Part shown: positions 25,801 to 35,330 of the stretch, in pieces
Position numbering within the stretch: the stretch's first letter is position 1
How the letters are laid out: every line of letters begins with the position of its first letter
Assembly (NCBI GenBank): GCA_021846025.1
Contig: JAJZDV010000012.1
Location: 1 to 39,151 of the forward strand
Source: Pseudomonadota bacterium
GTDB taxonomy: Bacteria > Pseudomonadota > Gammaproteobacteria > Burkholderiales > Burkholderiaceae_C
Direction: 5' to 3'
DNA: 39,151 nucleotides
The notes under the pieces: model-generated
The model's database searches: none
What the model saw: the letters and a program-made list of their open reading frames with translations, nothing else
Told to the model about the DNA's origin: nothing
Translations under genes and position numbers: made by a program

Positions 25801-28800
25801 ATGAACCTCGCTGTCTCGACACCGCTTACCTTCCCGCAGCCGGATCCGGGACCCCTGGCCTGGGTCATCGAGCAAGTGCGCGAGAACCTGCTCGCCGCAC
25901 AAGCCGCGGTGCGCAAGCAATTGCAACTGCGCAGCCTGGCTCAGACTGACGAAGCCCAGCCCGCAGCGGGTCATCTGCTGCAGGCCCGCCTTCAGGTCCA
26001 CCAAGCCGCCGGGGCTATCGACCTGCTTGGCTATTTTGCGGCGGCGCGCCTGGCCCAGGCGGCGGAGCGGTCGCTCACCCGTTTCATCGAGCAACCGGCC
26101 GGTTTCGACACCGCCGCCCAGGCCACGCTCGAATCGGGTCTGTATGCACTGCTCGATTACCTCGAAGCTCAACGCAGCGGCAAGCGGGAACCCGCGCTCA
26201 AGTTGTTCAAGCAGTACCAAGCCCTGATGGAACTGGCGGGCGGCGAGTCCGCCCACCCGGCCGATCTTTGGGACATCGACTGGACCTGGCCCGATCTGCC
26301 CGAGGTCACGGCGGCAAGCCCGAAGCTGCAGCCCGACGACCGCACCAACTACGAGCGAGCCCTGCTCGATCTGCTGCGTCAGCGCGATCTGCCTCTGACA
26401 GGACGCACGCTGCAATCCGTGGCACAACGCGCTGCGGCAAGCGCAAGCGGGCATGAACATGCCCTGTGGTGGCTGGCCGGTGGCTTTTTTGAAGCTTTGG
26501 CACTGGGCCTGCTCCCTGTCGAGCTCTACGCCAAGCGCTTGTGCAACCGACTCAATCTGCAACTCAAGGGCCTCATGGCCGGGCAAGAGCAGCCATCCAA
26601 GCGCCTCGCCCATGAGCTGCTCTTTTTCTGCAGTCAGGCTCTCGCACAAGCACGTGTGCAAGACGTGCCGGTCGAAACCCTGGGTGCCATCCAAGCCCGG
26701 ATGCATCTGCCCATTGCGGCAGCCGTGGACTACCAGCGCACCTACTTCGGCCTGGTCGATCCGTCGCTCGTGCAGCAGGTACGCAAGCGTATCGGGCTGG
26801 TCAAGGAGGGCTGGTCGCAACTCAGCAACGACGATTTCACCCGCGTCGGCAAACTGCTCGAAGGCACCCAGTTGTTGGGGCAAGCGCTGCGCGAGATCGC
26901 CCCCGGCGCCGAATCCCTGACGACCGCCATCGAGCACATGGTGCGAGCCGTCTCCGAGCGCCGCGATCTGTTGACCCCCGAGCGCGTGCTCGAGGTGGCC
27001 ACCGCCCTGCTGTTCCTGGAAGCCTCCTTCGACCATTTCCAGGCCGACGATGCGCAATTCCTGCAACGTGCCAGCGAGCTTGCCCGTCGGCTCGACCGCA
27101 GCGCCGAAGGTGTGGCGGCTGGCACTTTTGCACCGTGGATGGAGGAGCTCTACCGCAAGTCCTCCGAGAGCCAGACGATGGGGACGGTGGTGCAGGAGTT
27201 GCGCCACGACATGAGCACCGTCGAGCGCCTGCTCGACGCCTACTTCCGCGATCCGGCCACCCAGTCGGAGCTTGCGCCCGTGCCCAAGCTGTTGACACAA
27301 ATGCGGGGCGTGCTCTCCGTGCTCGGCATGGATGTTGCGGCCAACGCACTGGCGCATATTCGCCAGACGGTTGAAAACCTCATGCTCAGTCCTCCCGACG
27401 AGCACCAGGCCCGCGAACCTCGAGGTTTGTTTGATCGCCTTGCTGGGAACATCGGCACCTTGGGTTTCCTGGTCGACATGCTGGTGTACCAGCCCGAATT
27501 GGCGAAATCCCTGTTCAGCTTCGACGCACAGAGCGGCGAATTGCGCGCCATCGTTCCCAACACGCCGCACACCGCACCACCGAGTACCCACCAGGACTTG
27601 CAGCTCCAGGCGACGCAACTCGCCGACGCGCTCGACCACGGGCTCGATCCCGCACAAGCTGCGGGCCAGTTCGAGCGCTTGCGCATGGAGGCGGCGCTGG
27701 CACAAGAAAGCACCTTGTCGGCAAAACTCGTGCAGGCACGCGAACTGCTCGGCCCGGGGCCGAATGCCTCGGCTGCGGCCGAGTTGCTGCGCACCCCATG
27801 GACGCAAGCCGCCGATGCTGCCACGCCGCCTCCAACGGCCGCAGCAGACGCTCAGGCCATTGGCGTGCCCGACGCACCGGCCGCGCCAAGCTTCGACGCC
27901 CCCACAGAGCCTGGCGGCACTGACGACGAAGATGACCTGCTCGACATCTTTCTCGAGGAGGCTGATGAAGTCATCGCCGCGGGCCAGATCGGAGTCGCCC
28001 AGCTCTCGACCAACCCTTCCGACGACAGCACGCTCACGGCTGTGCGCCGCGCCTTTCACACCCTGAAGGGCAGTTCACGCATGGTCGGCCTCACCGATTT
28101 CGGTGAAGCCGCCTGGGCGCTGGAACAGATCTTCAATCAGGTGCTGGCGGAGCAACGACCCATCACGCCTGCCGCGCTTGAACTCGCGCAGCACGCCTTG
28201 ATCGAGCTCGACGCCTGGACCCGAGCCCTGCGCTTGGGGACGGCTGCCCAGCATTCGAGCAACGCCATTTGCACTGCGGCACGTCGCCTGCGCGGCCTGC
28301 CCGCGCAGGACCTCGCCGTCGCAGCGCCGCCCGCTGCCCCAACGGGCCGAATTGCAACTCCGGTTGCATCTCAAGCACAGGTTCTCGAGAGCGAAGTTTC
28401 AGACCCCGACTTTGTCGACACCTGGTCCACAGGCTTGCCCCCGGTCGTCGACGAGACTGACACGGTGGAAGATCCGGCTGAGGCCCATGGCCTCGGCGAG
28501 GCGCCCGCAGACTTTGAGCTGACACCATGGACTGCGCCTGAACAACCGCCGCAGCAAGCTGTCGATCTGGCGCTGCCGTTGCAAACCCCGGACTTCCCGG
28601 CACTCGATCTGCACCTGCCTGACGCCGAACTGCTCGATCTCGACTTCGCACCCGGGGCTGCCGAGGCCCCGGCATCGACGCCTGCGGAGCCTGCCGCCGA
28701 TCTTGATCAGGCGAGCGCCGCGCCTGCAGGCGAAACCTCCGGCACGGTTGAAATGCAAGAACTCGATGCGCTGGCCTTCGACCGTCTGTTTCCCAACGCA

Positions 28801-31800
28801 CCCGGCTTCGTTGCACAACCCTCGGTGGCATCTGCAGATGGAGCGCCAGCGCCCACGGATCCCGTCACGCCACAAGCCTCGACCTTCGTCCACCGGCTCG
28901 ACGCGGCTGACGAGACCGAAGGCACGCCCAGCCCCCATGGGATGGAACCACTCGCGACAGGGCAAAGCGCGGGTCACACGGCACAACCTGCGTCATCACC
29001 GTCCGCGCCCCCTGCACCCGACGCACCACTGGCACAGGTCTACACACTCGACGTCCATCGTCCCACCCTGCCGGCTGCGGACGAGAACATCAAGGTTGTC
29101 GGCGATCTGCGTATCCCCATCCCGCTTTACAACATCTATCTGAACGAGGCTGACGAACTGGTGCGTCGGCTCGGCGCCGACATCGCCGCGTGGTCGTTGC
29201 ATCCATCCGGCCCCGTGACGGAAGACGTCACCGCCCTGGCCCATCAACTCCGTGGCAGTTCCCGTACGGTCGGCCTGCAAAGCGTGGGGCAGTTGGCCGA
29301 ACAGATGGAAGAAGCGCTGCGATTGCAGCACAGCCACCCAGCCGCATTGGGGTCGACGGACGTCGACCTGCTGGTTCAGGCCACGGACGAAATACGCCGC
29401 CTGCTGCATCAGTTTGCGGCGGGTTTCCTGCGCCCGGCCCAGCAGGATATGGTCGAGGCACTGCAAGCGCTGGTGCACCGGATGCAGCATCTCGGCGCCC
29501 AGCCCAAGGCGGACACGCACACTGCCGGCCCGCCACTCAGCGACGTGAGCGCGGACGACGGTGACAGCATCTCGCATGCCGATGCGGCACCGACCATGGC
29601 GGCAACGCGGCACTCGGTCGGCACGGCACCGATTGCGGCGAGCGAGCTTGCCGAGGCTCTGGAAGAGATGGGCAGCGCCGTCGCGCCCATGGCGCCCTCT
29701 GAAAGCACCATGGCGGCCGCCGCCGACCCCACCCAGCGCGACAACATCGACCCCGAGTTGTTCCCCATCTTCGAGGATGAAGCCTCGGAGTTGCTGCCTG
29801 GCCTCTCGTCTGCGCTGCGGCAATGGGAAAACAATCCCCGTGACCTGACGGCGCCAAAGCAGGCCATGCGCCTGCTGCACACCTTCAAGGGCAGCGCACG
29901 CATGGCTGGAGCCATGGCGCTCGGCGACCAGGCGCACAGCCTCGAGTCCGACATCGAGACGCTGTTGAGCCTGGACAGCGAAGCGCTGATCGAGTCCGAC
30001 CTGATCGAGCTCATCGCACGGCAGGACGCGATGAACACCCGCTTCGAGCGCCTGCGTGAAGCCAGCAGCCGCGGCGAATTGGAACTGGGCGAGATTCACA
30101 TCGAACAAGGCTTGCAGGATCAGGCCGTGGAGCAGGCTGCGGCGGCTCAGCAGCCCAAGACGGCAGCGTCCGCTGCCCAGACCTCCCCGCCGGCAGCGAA
30201 GCTGGCTGCAGCGTTGCCGTCCAAGACCCCAGAAGGCAAGACAGCACCCCAGCCTCTGGCGATGACCCAGGCCGCACCCAGTGTCGGCCGAGTCGCTGCG
30301 CAGCCGGTGCGCGTGCGTGCGGCCCTGCTCGACCGCCTGGTGAACCAGGTGGGCGAGGTCAGCATTGCCCGTTCCCGCCTGGACAACGAGTTCGGCCTGA
30401 TCCGTTCCAGCACCCGTGACCTCGGCGACAACCTCGAACGCCTGCGCACCCAGGTGCGCGACATCGAATTGCAAGCCGATGCGCAAATGGCGGCACGTGC
30501 GCAATCCGCGCGCGAAGATGGCCGCGATTTCGACCCTCTCGAGTTCGACCGCTTCACCAGGTTCCAGGAACTCACCCGCATGATGGCCGAGTCGGTGAAC
30601 GACCTGGCGCTGGTGCAGACCACCCTGAGCCGCACACTGCAATCCACCGACGACAACCTGGCCCGCCAGGCACGGCTCACACGCGAGTTGCAACGCGACC
30701 TGCTGCGCACCCGCATGGTCGAGTTCGACAGCATTTCCGAGCGGCTTTACCGCACCGTGCGTCAAGCCGGCAAGGACGCCGGCAAACCCGTGCGCCTGGA
30801 CATCCTCGGCGGCAACATCGAAATCGACCGTGGAGTGCTCGACCGCATGGCCGGCACCTTCGAGCATATCCTGCGCAATGCCGTGGCCCACGGTCTTGAG
30901 AGCGCCGCGGCGCGCGAAATCGCGGGCAAGCCGACTGCAGGCACCATCACCCTCAAGTTGCGCCAGGAAGGCAGCGAAGTCGTGGTCTCCATCGCCGACG
31001 ATGGCGCCGGACTTGACTACGCCGCCATTGAGCGCAAGGCCCGCGCCACAGGCCTGCTCGGCAGCGACGAAACCGCCGACGAAGACCACCTGCGTGAACT
31101 CATTTTCCGCCCCGGTTTTTCCAGCGTGGAGCAAACCACGGAAATCGCCGGGCGTGGCGTCGGGCTCGACGTGGTACGCACCGACACACGCGCCCTCGGT
31201 GGCCGTGTCGAGCTTGAATCCAGACCCAAGCTCGGCAGTACGTTCACGCTGGTGTTGCCGTTGACCACGGCGGTCACCCAAGTCGTGCTGCTGCGCACCG
31301 GCTCCAAAGTGTTTGCCGCGCCGGCCAGTCTCGTGGACTTGGTGATGCGCCTGAAACCCGTGGATGTCGCAGCCGCAGCCGCGCGCCAGAAATTGCTGCA
31401 TGCCGGCCAGAGCCTGCCGTTCTACTGGCTCGGCGCCCTCACAGCCGATTCGGGTGCGAGCATGGAGGCGCCCGGTCGCACCATCCCGGTGGTGCTCATT
31501 CGCAGTGCCGCGCAGCGCCTGGCGCTGCAGGTCGATGAGGTGCTGGGTAACCAGGAAGTGGTGGTCAAGAACCTGGGGCCGCAACTCTCGCGTGTGCCCG
31601 GGCTGGCCGGTATTTCCGTGCTGCCCAACGGCAATCTGGTGCTGATCTACAACCCCGTTGCCCTGGCCGCCGTTTATGGCGAAGAGGCCTTGGCGCTGAT
31701 GGCGCTGGCAGCGAGCACGCCAACGGCGGCGGCACCTGCAGCCACCGGCCCAGCGCCATCGTCGGCCACGTCCGCTCTGGTCGCCACGTCCACGCCGGCT

Positions 31801-32202
31801 CCTGCCGTGCCCACGCATGCCTCGGGTAACACCGTGTTGGTCGTCGACGACTCCATCACCGTGCGCCGCGTCACCCAGCGCTTCCTCAGCCGCCATGGCT
31901 ACGCCGTGACGCTGGCCAAGGACGGATTGGACGCGCTGGAGCAATTGCAGGGTGCCTTGCCCGACGTGGTGCTCACCGACATTGAAATGCCGCGCATGGA
32001 CGGGTTCGACCTCACGCGCAACATCCGCGCCGACGAACGGACGCGCCACCTGCCGGTCATCATGATCACTTCGCGCATTGCCGACAAGCATCGCAACTAC
32101 GCGCAGGAGTTGGGCGTGAACCATTACCTCGGCAAGCCCTATTCGGAAGACGAACTCCTGGAGTTGATTCGGCGCTACATGGCCCAGACCTTGCTGCACT
32201 GA
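25801..32202 (+). CDS. chpA: Hybrid chemosensory histidine kinase ChpA/PilL
   Basis: A 2133-residue CheA-type kinase with several phosphotransfer domains, the core of the twitching-motility pathway. A degenerate Hpt-like N-terminal region covers about 1-600. Three intact Hpt motifs follow: His753 in FHTLKGSSRMVGL, His1148 in HQLRGSSRTVGLQ and His1360 in LHTFKGSARMAG. Long Ala/Pro/Glu-rich linkers separate them. A dimerisation helix is at about 1505-1540 (LLDRLVNQVGEVSIARSRL). The ATPase domain has its N box near 1685-1700 (FEHILRNAVAHGLES), a G1 box SIADDGAGL and a G2 box GRGVGLDVV near 1784. A CheW domain lies at about 1820-1970. The C-terminal receiver has Asp2016/Asp2017, phosphoacceptor Asp2060 and a KPY lysine. 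The ATG at 25801 begins MNLAVSTPLTF. Confidence 0.93.
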   Translation: MNLAVSTPLTFPQPDPGPLAWVIEQVRENLLAAQAAVRKQLQLRSLAQTDEAQPAAGHLLQARLQVHQAAGAIDLLGYFAAARLAQAAERSLTRFIEQPAGFDTAAQATLESGLYALLDYLEAQRSGKREPALKLFKQYQALMELAGGESAHPADLWDIDWTWPDLPEVTAASPKLQPDDRTNYERALLDLLRQRDLPLTGRTLQSVAQRAAASASGHEHALWWLAGGFFEALALGLLPVELYAKRLCNRLNLQLKGLMAGQEQPSKRLAHELLFFCSQALAQARVQDVPVETLGAIQARMHLPIAAAVDYQRTYFGLVDPSLVQQVRKRIGLVKEGWSQLSNDDFTRVGKLLEGTQLLGQALREIAPGAESLTTAIEHMVRAVSERRDLLTPERVLEVATALLFLEASFDHFQADDAQFLQRASELARRLDRSAEGVAAGTFAPWMEELYRKSSESQTMGTVVQELRHDMSTVERLLDAYFRDPATQSELAPVPKLLTQMRGVLSVLGMDVAANALAHIRQTVENLMLSPPDEHQAREPRGLFDRLAGNIGTLGFLVDMLVYQPELAKSLFSFDAQSGELRAIVPNTPHTAPPSTHQDLQLQATQLADALDHGLDPAQAAGQFERLRMEAALAQESTLSAKLVQARELLGPGPNASAAAELLRTPWTQAADAATPPPTAAADAQAIGVPDAPAAPSFDAPTEPGGTDDEDDLLDIFLEEADEVIAAGQIGVAQLSTNPSDDSTLTAVRRAFHTLKGSSRMVGLTDFGEAAWALEQIFNQVLAEQRPITPAALELAQHALIELDAWTRALRLGTAAQHSSNAICTAARRLRGLPAQDLAVAAPPAAPTGRIATPVASQAQVLESEVSDPDFVDTWSTGLPPVVDETDTVEDPAEAHGLGEAPADFELTPWTAPEQPPQQAVDLALPLQTPDFPALDLHLPDAELLDLDFAPGAAEAPASTPAEPAADLDQASAAPAGETSGTVEMQELDALAFDRLFPNAPGFVAQPSVASADGAPAPTDPVTPQASTFVHRLDAADETEGTPSPHGMEPLATGQSAGHTAQPASSPSAPPAPDAPLAQVYTLDVHRPTLPAADENIKVVGDLRIPIPLYNIYLNEADELVRRLGADIAAWSLHPSGPVTEDVTALAHQLRGSSRTVGLQSVGQLAEQMEEALRLQHSHPAALGSTDVDLLVQATDEIRRLLHQFAAGFLRPAQQDMVEALQALVHRMQHLGAQPKADTHTAGPPLSDVSADDGDSISHADAAPTMAATRHSVGTAPIAASELAEALEEMGSAVAPMAPSESTMAAAADPTQRDNIDPELFPIFEDEASELLPGLSSALRQWENNPRDLTAPKQAMRLLHTFKGSARMAGAMALGDQAHSLESDIETLLSLDSEALIESDLIELIARQDAMNTRFERLREASSRGELELGEIHIEQGLQDQAVEQAAAAQQPKTAASAAQTSPPAAKLAAALPSKTPEGKTAPQPLAMTQAAPSVGRVAAQPVRVRAALLDRLVNQVGEVSIARSRLDNEFGLIRSSTRDLGDNLERLRTQVRDIELQADAQMAARAQSAREDGRDFDPLEFDRFTRFQELTRMMAESVNDLALVQTTLSRTLQSTDDNLARQARLTRELQRDLLRTRMVEFDSISERLYRTVRQAGKDAGKPVRLDILGGNIEIDRGVLDRMAGTFEHILRNAVAHGLESAAAREIAGKPTAGTITLKLRQEGSEVVVSIADDGAGLDYAAIERKARATGLLGSDETADEDHLRELIFRPGFSSVEQTTEIAGRGVGLDVVRTDTRALGGRVELESRPKLGSTFTLVLPLTTAVTQVVLLRTGSKVFAAPASLVDLVMRLKPVDVAAAAARQKLLHAGQSLPFYWLGALTADSGASMEAPGRTIPVVLIRSAAQRLALQVDEVLGNQEVVVKNLGPQLSRVPGLAGISVLPNGNLVLIYNPVALAAVYGEEALALMALAASTPTAAAPAATGPAPSSATSALVATSTPAPAVPTHASGNTVLVVDDSITVRRVTQRFLSRHGYAVTLAKDGLDALEQLQGALPDVVLTDIEMPRMDGFDLTRNIRADERTRHLPVIMITSRIADKHRNYAQELGVNHYLGKPYSEDELLELIRRYMAQTLLH

Positions 32203-32265
32203 CGCCGTGGCCCGCGTGGTCGGCACACCATGGCGCCGTGCATGGCCACCTCCGTCCGAATCAAC

Positions 32266-33756
32266 TCAGCTCGGGCTTTTGTCTTTCACCACGGCGTAGC
32301 GCCGCAAGGTGCGGGCACGGGCCTGGGCATGGTCAACGACGGGCAAGGGATAGTCCACACCCAATTGCACACCAGCCTGCTGCAGCGCCAGCGGTGGCGC
32401 TGACCACGGAGCGTGAATGTCGGCATCCGACAGGCCCGCAAGCTCGGGCACGTAACGCCGGATGAAACGTCCTTTCGGGTCGAACCTCTCGCTTTGCGCC
32501 ACGGGGTTGAAGATCCGGAAATATGGCTGGGCGTCGCAACCCGTGGAGGCCGCCCATTGCCAGCCGCCGTTGTTCGCCGAGAGGTCGTAATCGTTGAGTT
32601 TGAGAGCGAAATAGCGTTCACCCAGGCGCCAGTCCAGCCCCAGGTCCTTGGTGAAGAAGCTGGCTGTCACCATGCGCAGGCGGTTGTGCATATAGCCCGT
32701 GGCGTTGAGTTGACGCAGGGCCGCATCCACCAGCGGATAGCCGGTACGGCCCTCACACCAGGCTGCATACAAAGCGGGGGCGTCGTCCCAGGCGATGCGG
32801 TCATACTCCGGCTTGAAGGCATGGTCCACGACTTGCGGATGGTGATGCAGGATCTGCGCATAGAAATCGCGCCAGATCAGCTCACTCAGCCACGTGGCCG
32901 CGCCTTGGCTGCCGGCTTGAGCCCGCTGCCAGGCCTCGCGCGCCAGCGCGCGCACGCTGATGGTGCCGAAGCGCAAATGCACCGATAGGTAACTCGTACC
33001 CCTGATAGCGGGATAGTCACGTGCCTGGGCATAAGCGTCCATGCGCGGCAGGAAATCCGCGAACAGAGCTTCGGCACCTGAGGTTCCAGCGGGCAGGCCA
33101 GCGGGCAGTGCAGCGGCCTCGAAGCCCAGTTCGTCCAGGCTTGGCAATGGCTGCGGTGCCACGACGGGCAAAAGCTGATGCGGCTGGAGCGCCGTGCCGC
33201 GCGGAGCCAGGTCTTCGGGCCTCACGCGCTTGAGCCAGGCATTCTTGTAGGGCGTGAACACGCTGTAGGGCTTGCCCTGGCTGGTCAATAACGCGTCGGG
33301 CTGCAGCAGGATCTGGTCGTGAACACCGTGAAACTCGACACCCGTGGCAGCAAGCAGGCCGGCAACCTCCGCGTCGCGCTGCACGGCGCCGGGTTCATAG
33401 TCGCGGCTGGCGTACACCGCTCTCGCGCCGATACGGGCGACCAGGCGCGGGATGCAGTCCGCCGCCCGCCCGTGCTCGACCAACAAGGCAGAACCCATCC
33501 GACGTAAAGCCTGATCCAACCCGCACAGGCTTTGGTGGATGAAGGTCAGGCGCCGATCCGCCTTGGCACCTTGCTGCAATAAGGGCTGGAGGATGTCGGT
33601 ATCGAAGACGAAGCCAAAGGCCACGCGCGCGCCATGCCCCATCGCGTGATGCAGGGCGGTGTGGTCCGTCAGACGCAGGTCGCGCCGCAGCCAGATCAGA
33701 TGGGGCCCTTGCGCCCGAGAAGCAGACTGGGGGGATGGGATGGACATGATGGTCAT
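32266..33756 (-). CDS. phrB: Deoxyribodipyrimidine photolyase (class I CPD photolyase)
   Basis: A 496-residue flavoprotein that repairs cyclobutane pyrimidine dimers with blue light. The antenna-binding N-terminal domain starts HLIWLRRDLRLTDHTAL. The FAD domain shows GTSYLSVHLRFGTIS, WLSELIWRDFYAQIL, GYPLVDAALRQLNATGYMHN and NNGGWQWAASTGCDAQPYF. The WRDFY and NNGGWQW blocks hold residues for flavin and substrate contact and part of the tryptophan electron chain. Two starts are possible, at 33756 (MTIMSIPSP) and 33747 (MSIPSP), and no strong ribosome site decides between them. The gene is divergent from yqgE with only 39 bases between the starts, so the promoters must overlap or the genes' coding sequence. 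It is convergent with chpA. Confidence 0.95.
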   Translation of the reverse strand: MTIMSIPSPQSASRAQGPHLIWLRRDLRLTDHTALHHAMGHGARVAFGFVFDTDILQPLLQQGAKADRRLTFIHQSLCGLDQALRRMGSALLVEHGRAADCIPRLVARIGARAVYASRDYEPGAVQRDAEVAGLLAATGVEFHGVHDQILLQPDALLTSQGKPYSVFTPYKNAWLKRVRPEDLAPRGTALQPHQLLPVVAPQPLPSLDELGFEAAALPAGLPAGTSGAEALFADFLPRMDAYAQARDYPAIRGTSYLSVHLRFGTISVRALAREAWQRAQAGSQGAATWLSELIWRDFYAQILHHHPQVVDHAFKPEYDRIAWDDAPALYAAWCEGRTGYPLVDAALRQLNATGYMHNRLRMVTASFFTKDLGLDWRLGERYFALKLNDYDLSANNGGWQWAASTGCDAQPYFRIFNPVAQSERFDPKGRFIRRYVPELAGLSDADIHAPWSAPPLALQQAGVQLGVDYPLPVVDHAQARARTLRRYAVVKDKSPS

Positions 33757-33795
33757 GGACCGCTTGGAAAGCGTGCGTCGCGATAATATGGCGGC

Positions 33796-34371
33796 ATGAA
33801 TCCCCGTGCCGACGCCTCCAATCTGAGCCACCAGTTCCTCATTGCCATGCCCGGCATGGCCGACTCCGCTTTTTCCGGGAGTGTCATTTATGTCTGCGAG
33901 CATTCATCGCGCGGCGCGCTCGGTCTGGTGGTGAATCGTCCGACCGACATCGCCCTGAAAGACTTGTTCGACCGCGTCGACCTGCCACTCAACCAACCCC
34001 AACTCGGCTCGCAGACGGTGTACTACGGCGGCCCGGTGCAAACCGAGCGTGGCTTCGTCCTTCACGACCCGACCGACAAGAGCTATGCCTCCACCCTGCC
34101 CATTCCCGGAGGCCTGCAGATGACCACATCGAAAGATGTGCTCGAGCACATCTCCGCGGGCGACGGTCCGTCACGTTTTTTTGTCGCCCTGGGCTACTCG
34201 GGCTGGAGCGCAGGACAACTGGAAGACGAAATCGCCCACAACGGCTGGCTCACCGTGGAAGCCGACGCCACCATCGTGTTCGACGTCCAGGCGGAGCACC
34301 GTTTCGAGGCAGCCATGTCGCTCATGGGCATTTCCACCGTGAGCCTGTCGCAAACGGCCGGACATGCCTGA
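33796..34371 (+). CDS. yqgE: YqgE/AlgH family protein (UPF0301)
   Basis: A 191-residue protein of the UPF0301/AlgH family. Conserved blocks are LSHQFLIAMPGMADSAFSGS, VIYVCEHSSRGALGLVVNRP, VYYGGPVQTERGFVLH and FFVALGYSGWSAGQLEDEI. The Tyr-Ser-Gly-Trp and Asn-Arg-Pro elements are family hallmarks. The biochemical function is unresolved; AlgH was first linked to alginate regulation in Pseudomonas. It is the first gene of the pyrimidine operon and overlaps yqgF by eight bases. GATAAT at 33782-33787 could be a -10 element, but no suitable -35 accompanies it, and it lies only eight bases before the start codon. Confidence 0.93.
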   Translation: MNPRADASNLSHQFLIAMPGMADSAFSGSVIYVCEHSSRGALGLVVNRPTDIALKDLFDRVDLPLNQPQLGSQTVYYGGPVQTERGFVLHDPTDKSYASTLPIPGGLQMTTSKDVLEHISAGDGPSRFFVALGYSGWSAGQLEDEIAHNGWLTVEADATIVFDVQAEHRFEAAMSLMGISTVSLSQTAGHA

Positions 34372-34801
34372 ATCCCTGGCAGCCCCCAGCAGCCCGAGTC
34401 CAGCTGCCGCTGCCATCGCCGGTGTGGTCATGGGCTTTGATTTCGGCGAAAAGCTCATCGGCGTGGCCATTGGCAACACCCTCACCGCCAGCGCCCGGCC
34501 GCTGCAAAGCGTACGTGCCGAACGGCGCCAAGCCAAATTCGAGGCCATCGGCGAACTCATCGCCCGGTGGGAGCCCGTGCAACTGGTCGTTGGCCTGCCG
34601 CTGTCGCGTGACGGCGAGGAACAGTTGCGCACCGCCCAGGCGCGCCGCTTCGCCAACCAGTTGCACGGCCGCTTCAAACTGCCTGTGGCGATGGTCGACG
34701 AGCGCTACACGTCGCGTGCCGCCGAAGACAGCGGCGCGCAGGATGTGGATGCGGAATCCGCTCGACTGATTCTGGAGCAATTTCTTCAAACCGCGTCATG
34801 A
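34364..34801 (+). CDS. yqgF: YqgF/RuvX family Holliday junction resolvase-like (pre-16S rRNA nuclease)
   Basis: A 145-residue RNase H-fold protein. Its first strand is VMGFDFGEKLIGVAIG with the conserved Asp. VQLVVGLPLSRDGEE carries the GLP element, and AMVDERYTSRAAE carries the DER(Y/L)TS motif with further acidic ligands. YqgF is essential in E. coli and takes part in 5'-end maturation of 16S rRNA; RuvC-like resolvase activity was the earlier suggestion. The first 20 residues are an Ala/Ser/Pro extension, so a start at Met23 cannot be excluded. It overlaps yqgE by eight bases and pyrR by four, which points to strict co-translation. Confidence 0.92.
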   Translation: MPESLAAPSSPSPAAAAIAGVVMGFDFGEKLIGVAIGNTLTASARPLQSVRAERRQAKFEAIGELIARWEPVQLVVGLPLSRDGEEQLRTAQARRFANQLHGRFKLPVAMVDERYTSRAAEDSGAQDVDAESARLILEQFLQTAS

Positions 34802-35325
34802 CCATGCCCAGCCCACCCGACGCCGAAGCCCTCTACGCGCACCTGCTCACGTTGGCGCGCGACTGGGTCGCGCAGCAGCGCGCAGAGCCGGCCATCGTCG
34901 GAATCTACTCCGGCGGCGCGTGGCTGGCTGAGCGCCTGCACGTCGATCTGGGGCTGTCCACGCCTTACGGTGTGGTCTCGTCCACCTTCCATCGTGACGA
35001 TTTCGCCACCCGCGGCCTGCACCCCAGCGCCAACCGCACCACCCTCCCCTTCGACGTGAATGACCGCGCCATCCTGCTGGTGGACGACGTCCTCTACACC
35101 GGCCGCACCACCCGCGCGGCGCTCAACGAGCTGTACGACTTTGGCCGCCCGGCACGCGTGGACCTGGCCGTTCTGGTCGACCGCGGCGGGCGCGAACTGC
35201 CCATCTGCGCGCAGCTTTGCGCCACCCGCATCGAGCTGCCGGCGGCGCACATGCTGGCGTTGGAGCGCGACGAAACCGAGGCCGATGCCATGCGTCTGGC
35301 GTTTCGCCGGGAATCCAGGGTCTGA
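34798..35325 (+). CDS. pyrR: PyrR: pyr operon regulator / uracil phosphoribosyltransferase family
   Basis: A 175-residue type I phosphoribosyltransferase of the PyrR family. The PRPP loop is [18 protein letters not shown]. The early [15 protein letters not shown] and the flexible [15 protein letters not shown] correspond to the PyrR pattern, and [12 protein letters not shown] fits the hood side. In Bacillus, PyrR binds pyr mRNA to cause attenuation and has weak UPRTase activity. Here it is embedded with a four-base overlap upstream and a five-base gap to pyrB downstream, so there is no room for a leader at pyrB. Its role could therefore be enzymatic or at another site. Confidence 0.9.
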   Translation: MTMPSPPDAEALYAHLLTLARDWVAQQRAEPAIVGIYSGGAWLAERLHVDLGLSTPYGVVSSTFHRDDFATRGLHPSANRTTLPFDVNDRAILLVDDVLYTGRTTRAALNELYDFGRPARVDLAVLVDRGGRELPICAQLCATRIELPAAHMLALERDETEADAMRLAFRRESRV

Positions 35326-35330
35326 ACACG

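Noticed and set aside
28996-32226. Minus-strand open frame of more than 1000 codons opposite chpA
   Set aside because: The plus strand encodes an unambiguous CheA-type kinase here. Long antisense open frames are expected in high-GC coding DNA, and the antisense product has no recognisable motif.
33757-33795. Complete sigma70 promoter for yqgE in the 39-bp divergent gap
   Set aside because: GATAAT is present, but the only -35-like string (TTGGAA) is 12 bp away, which is too close, and the hexamer is too near the start codon.
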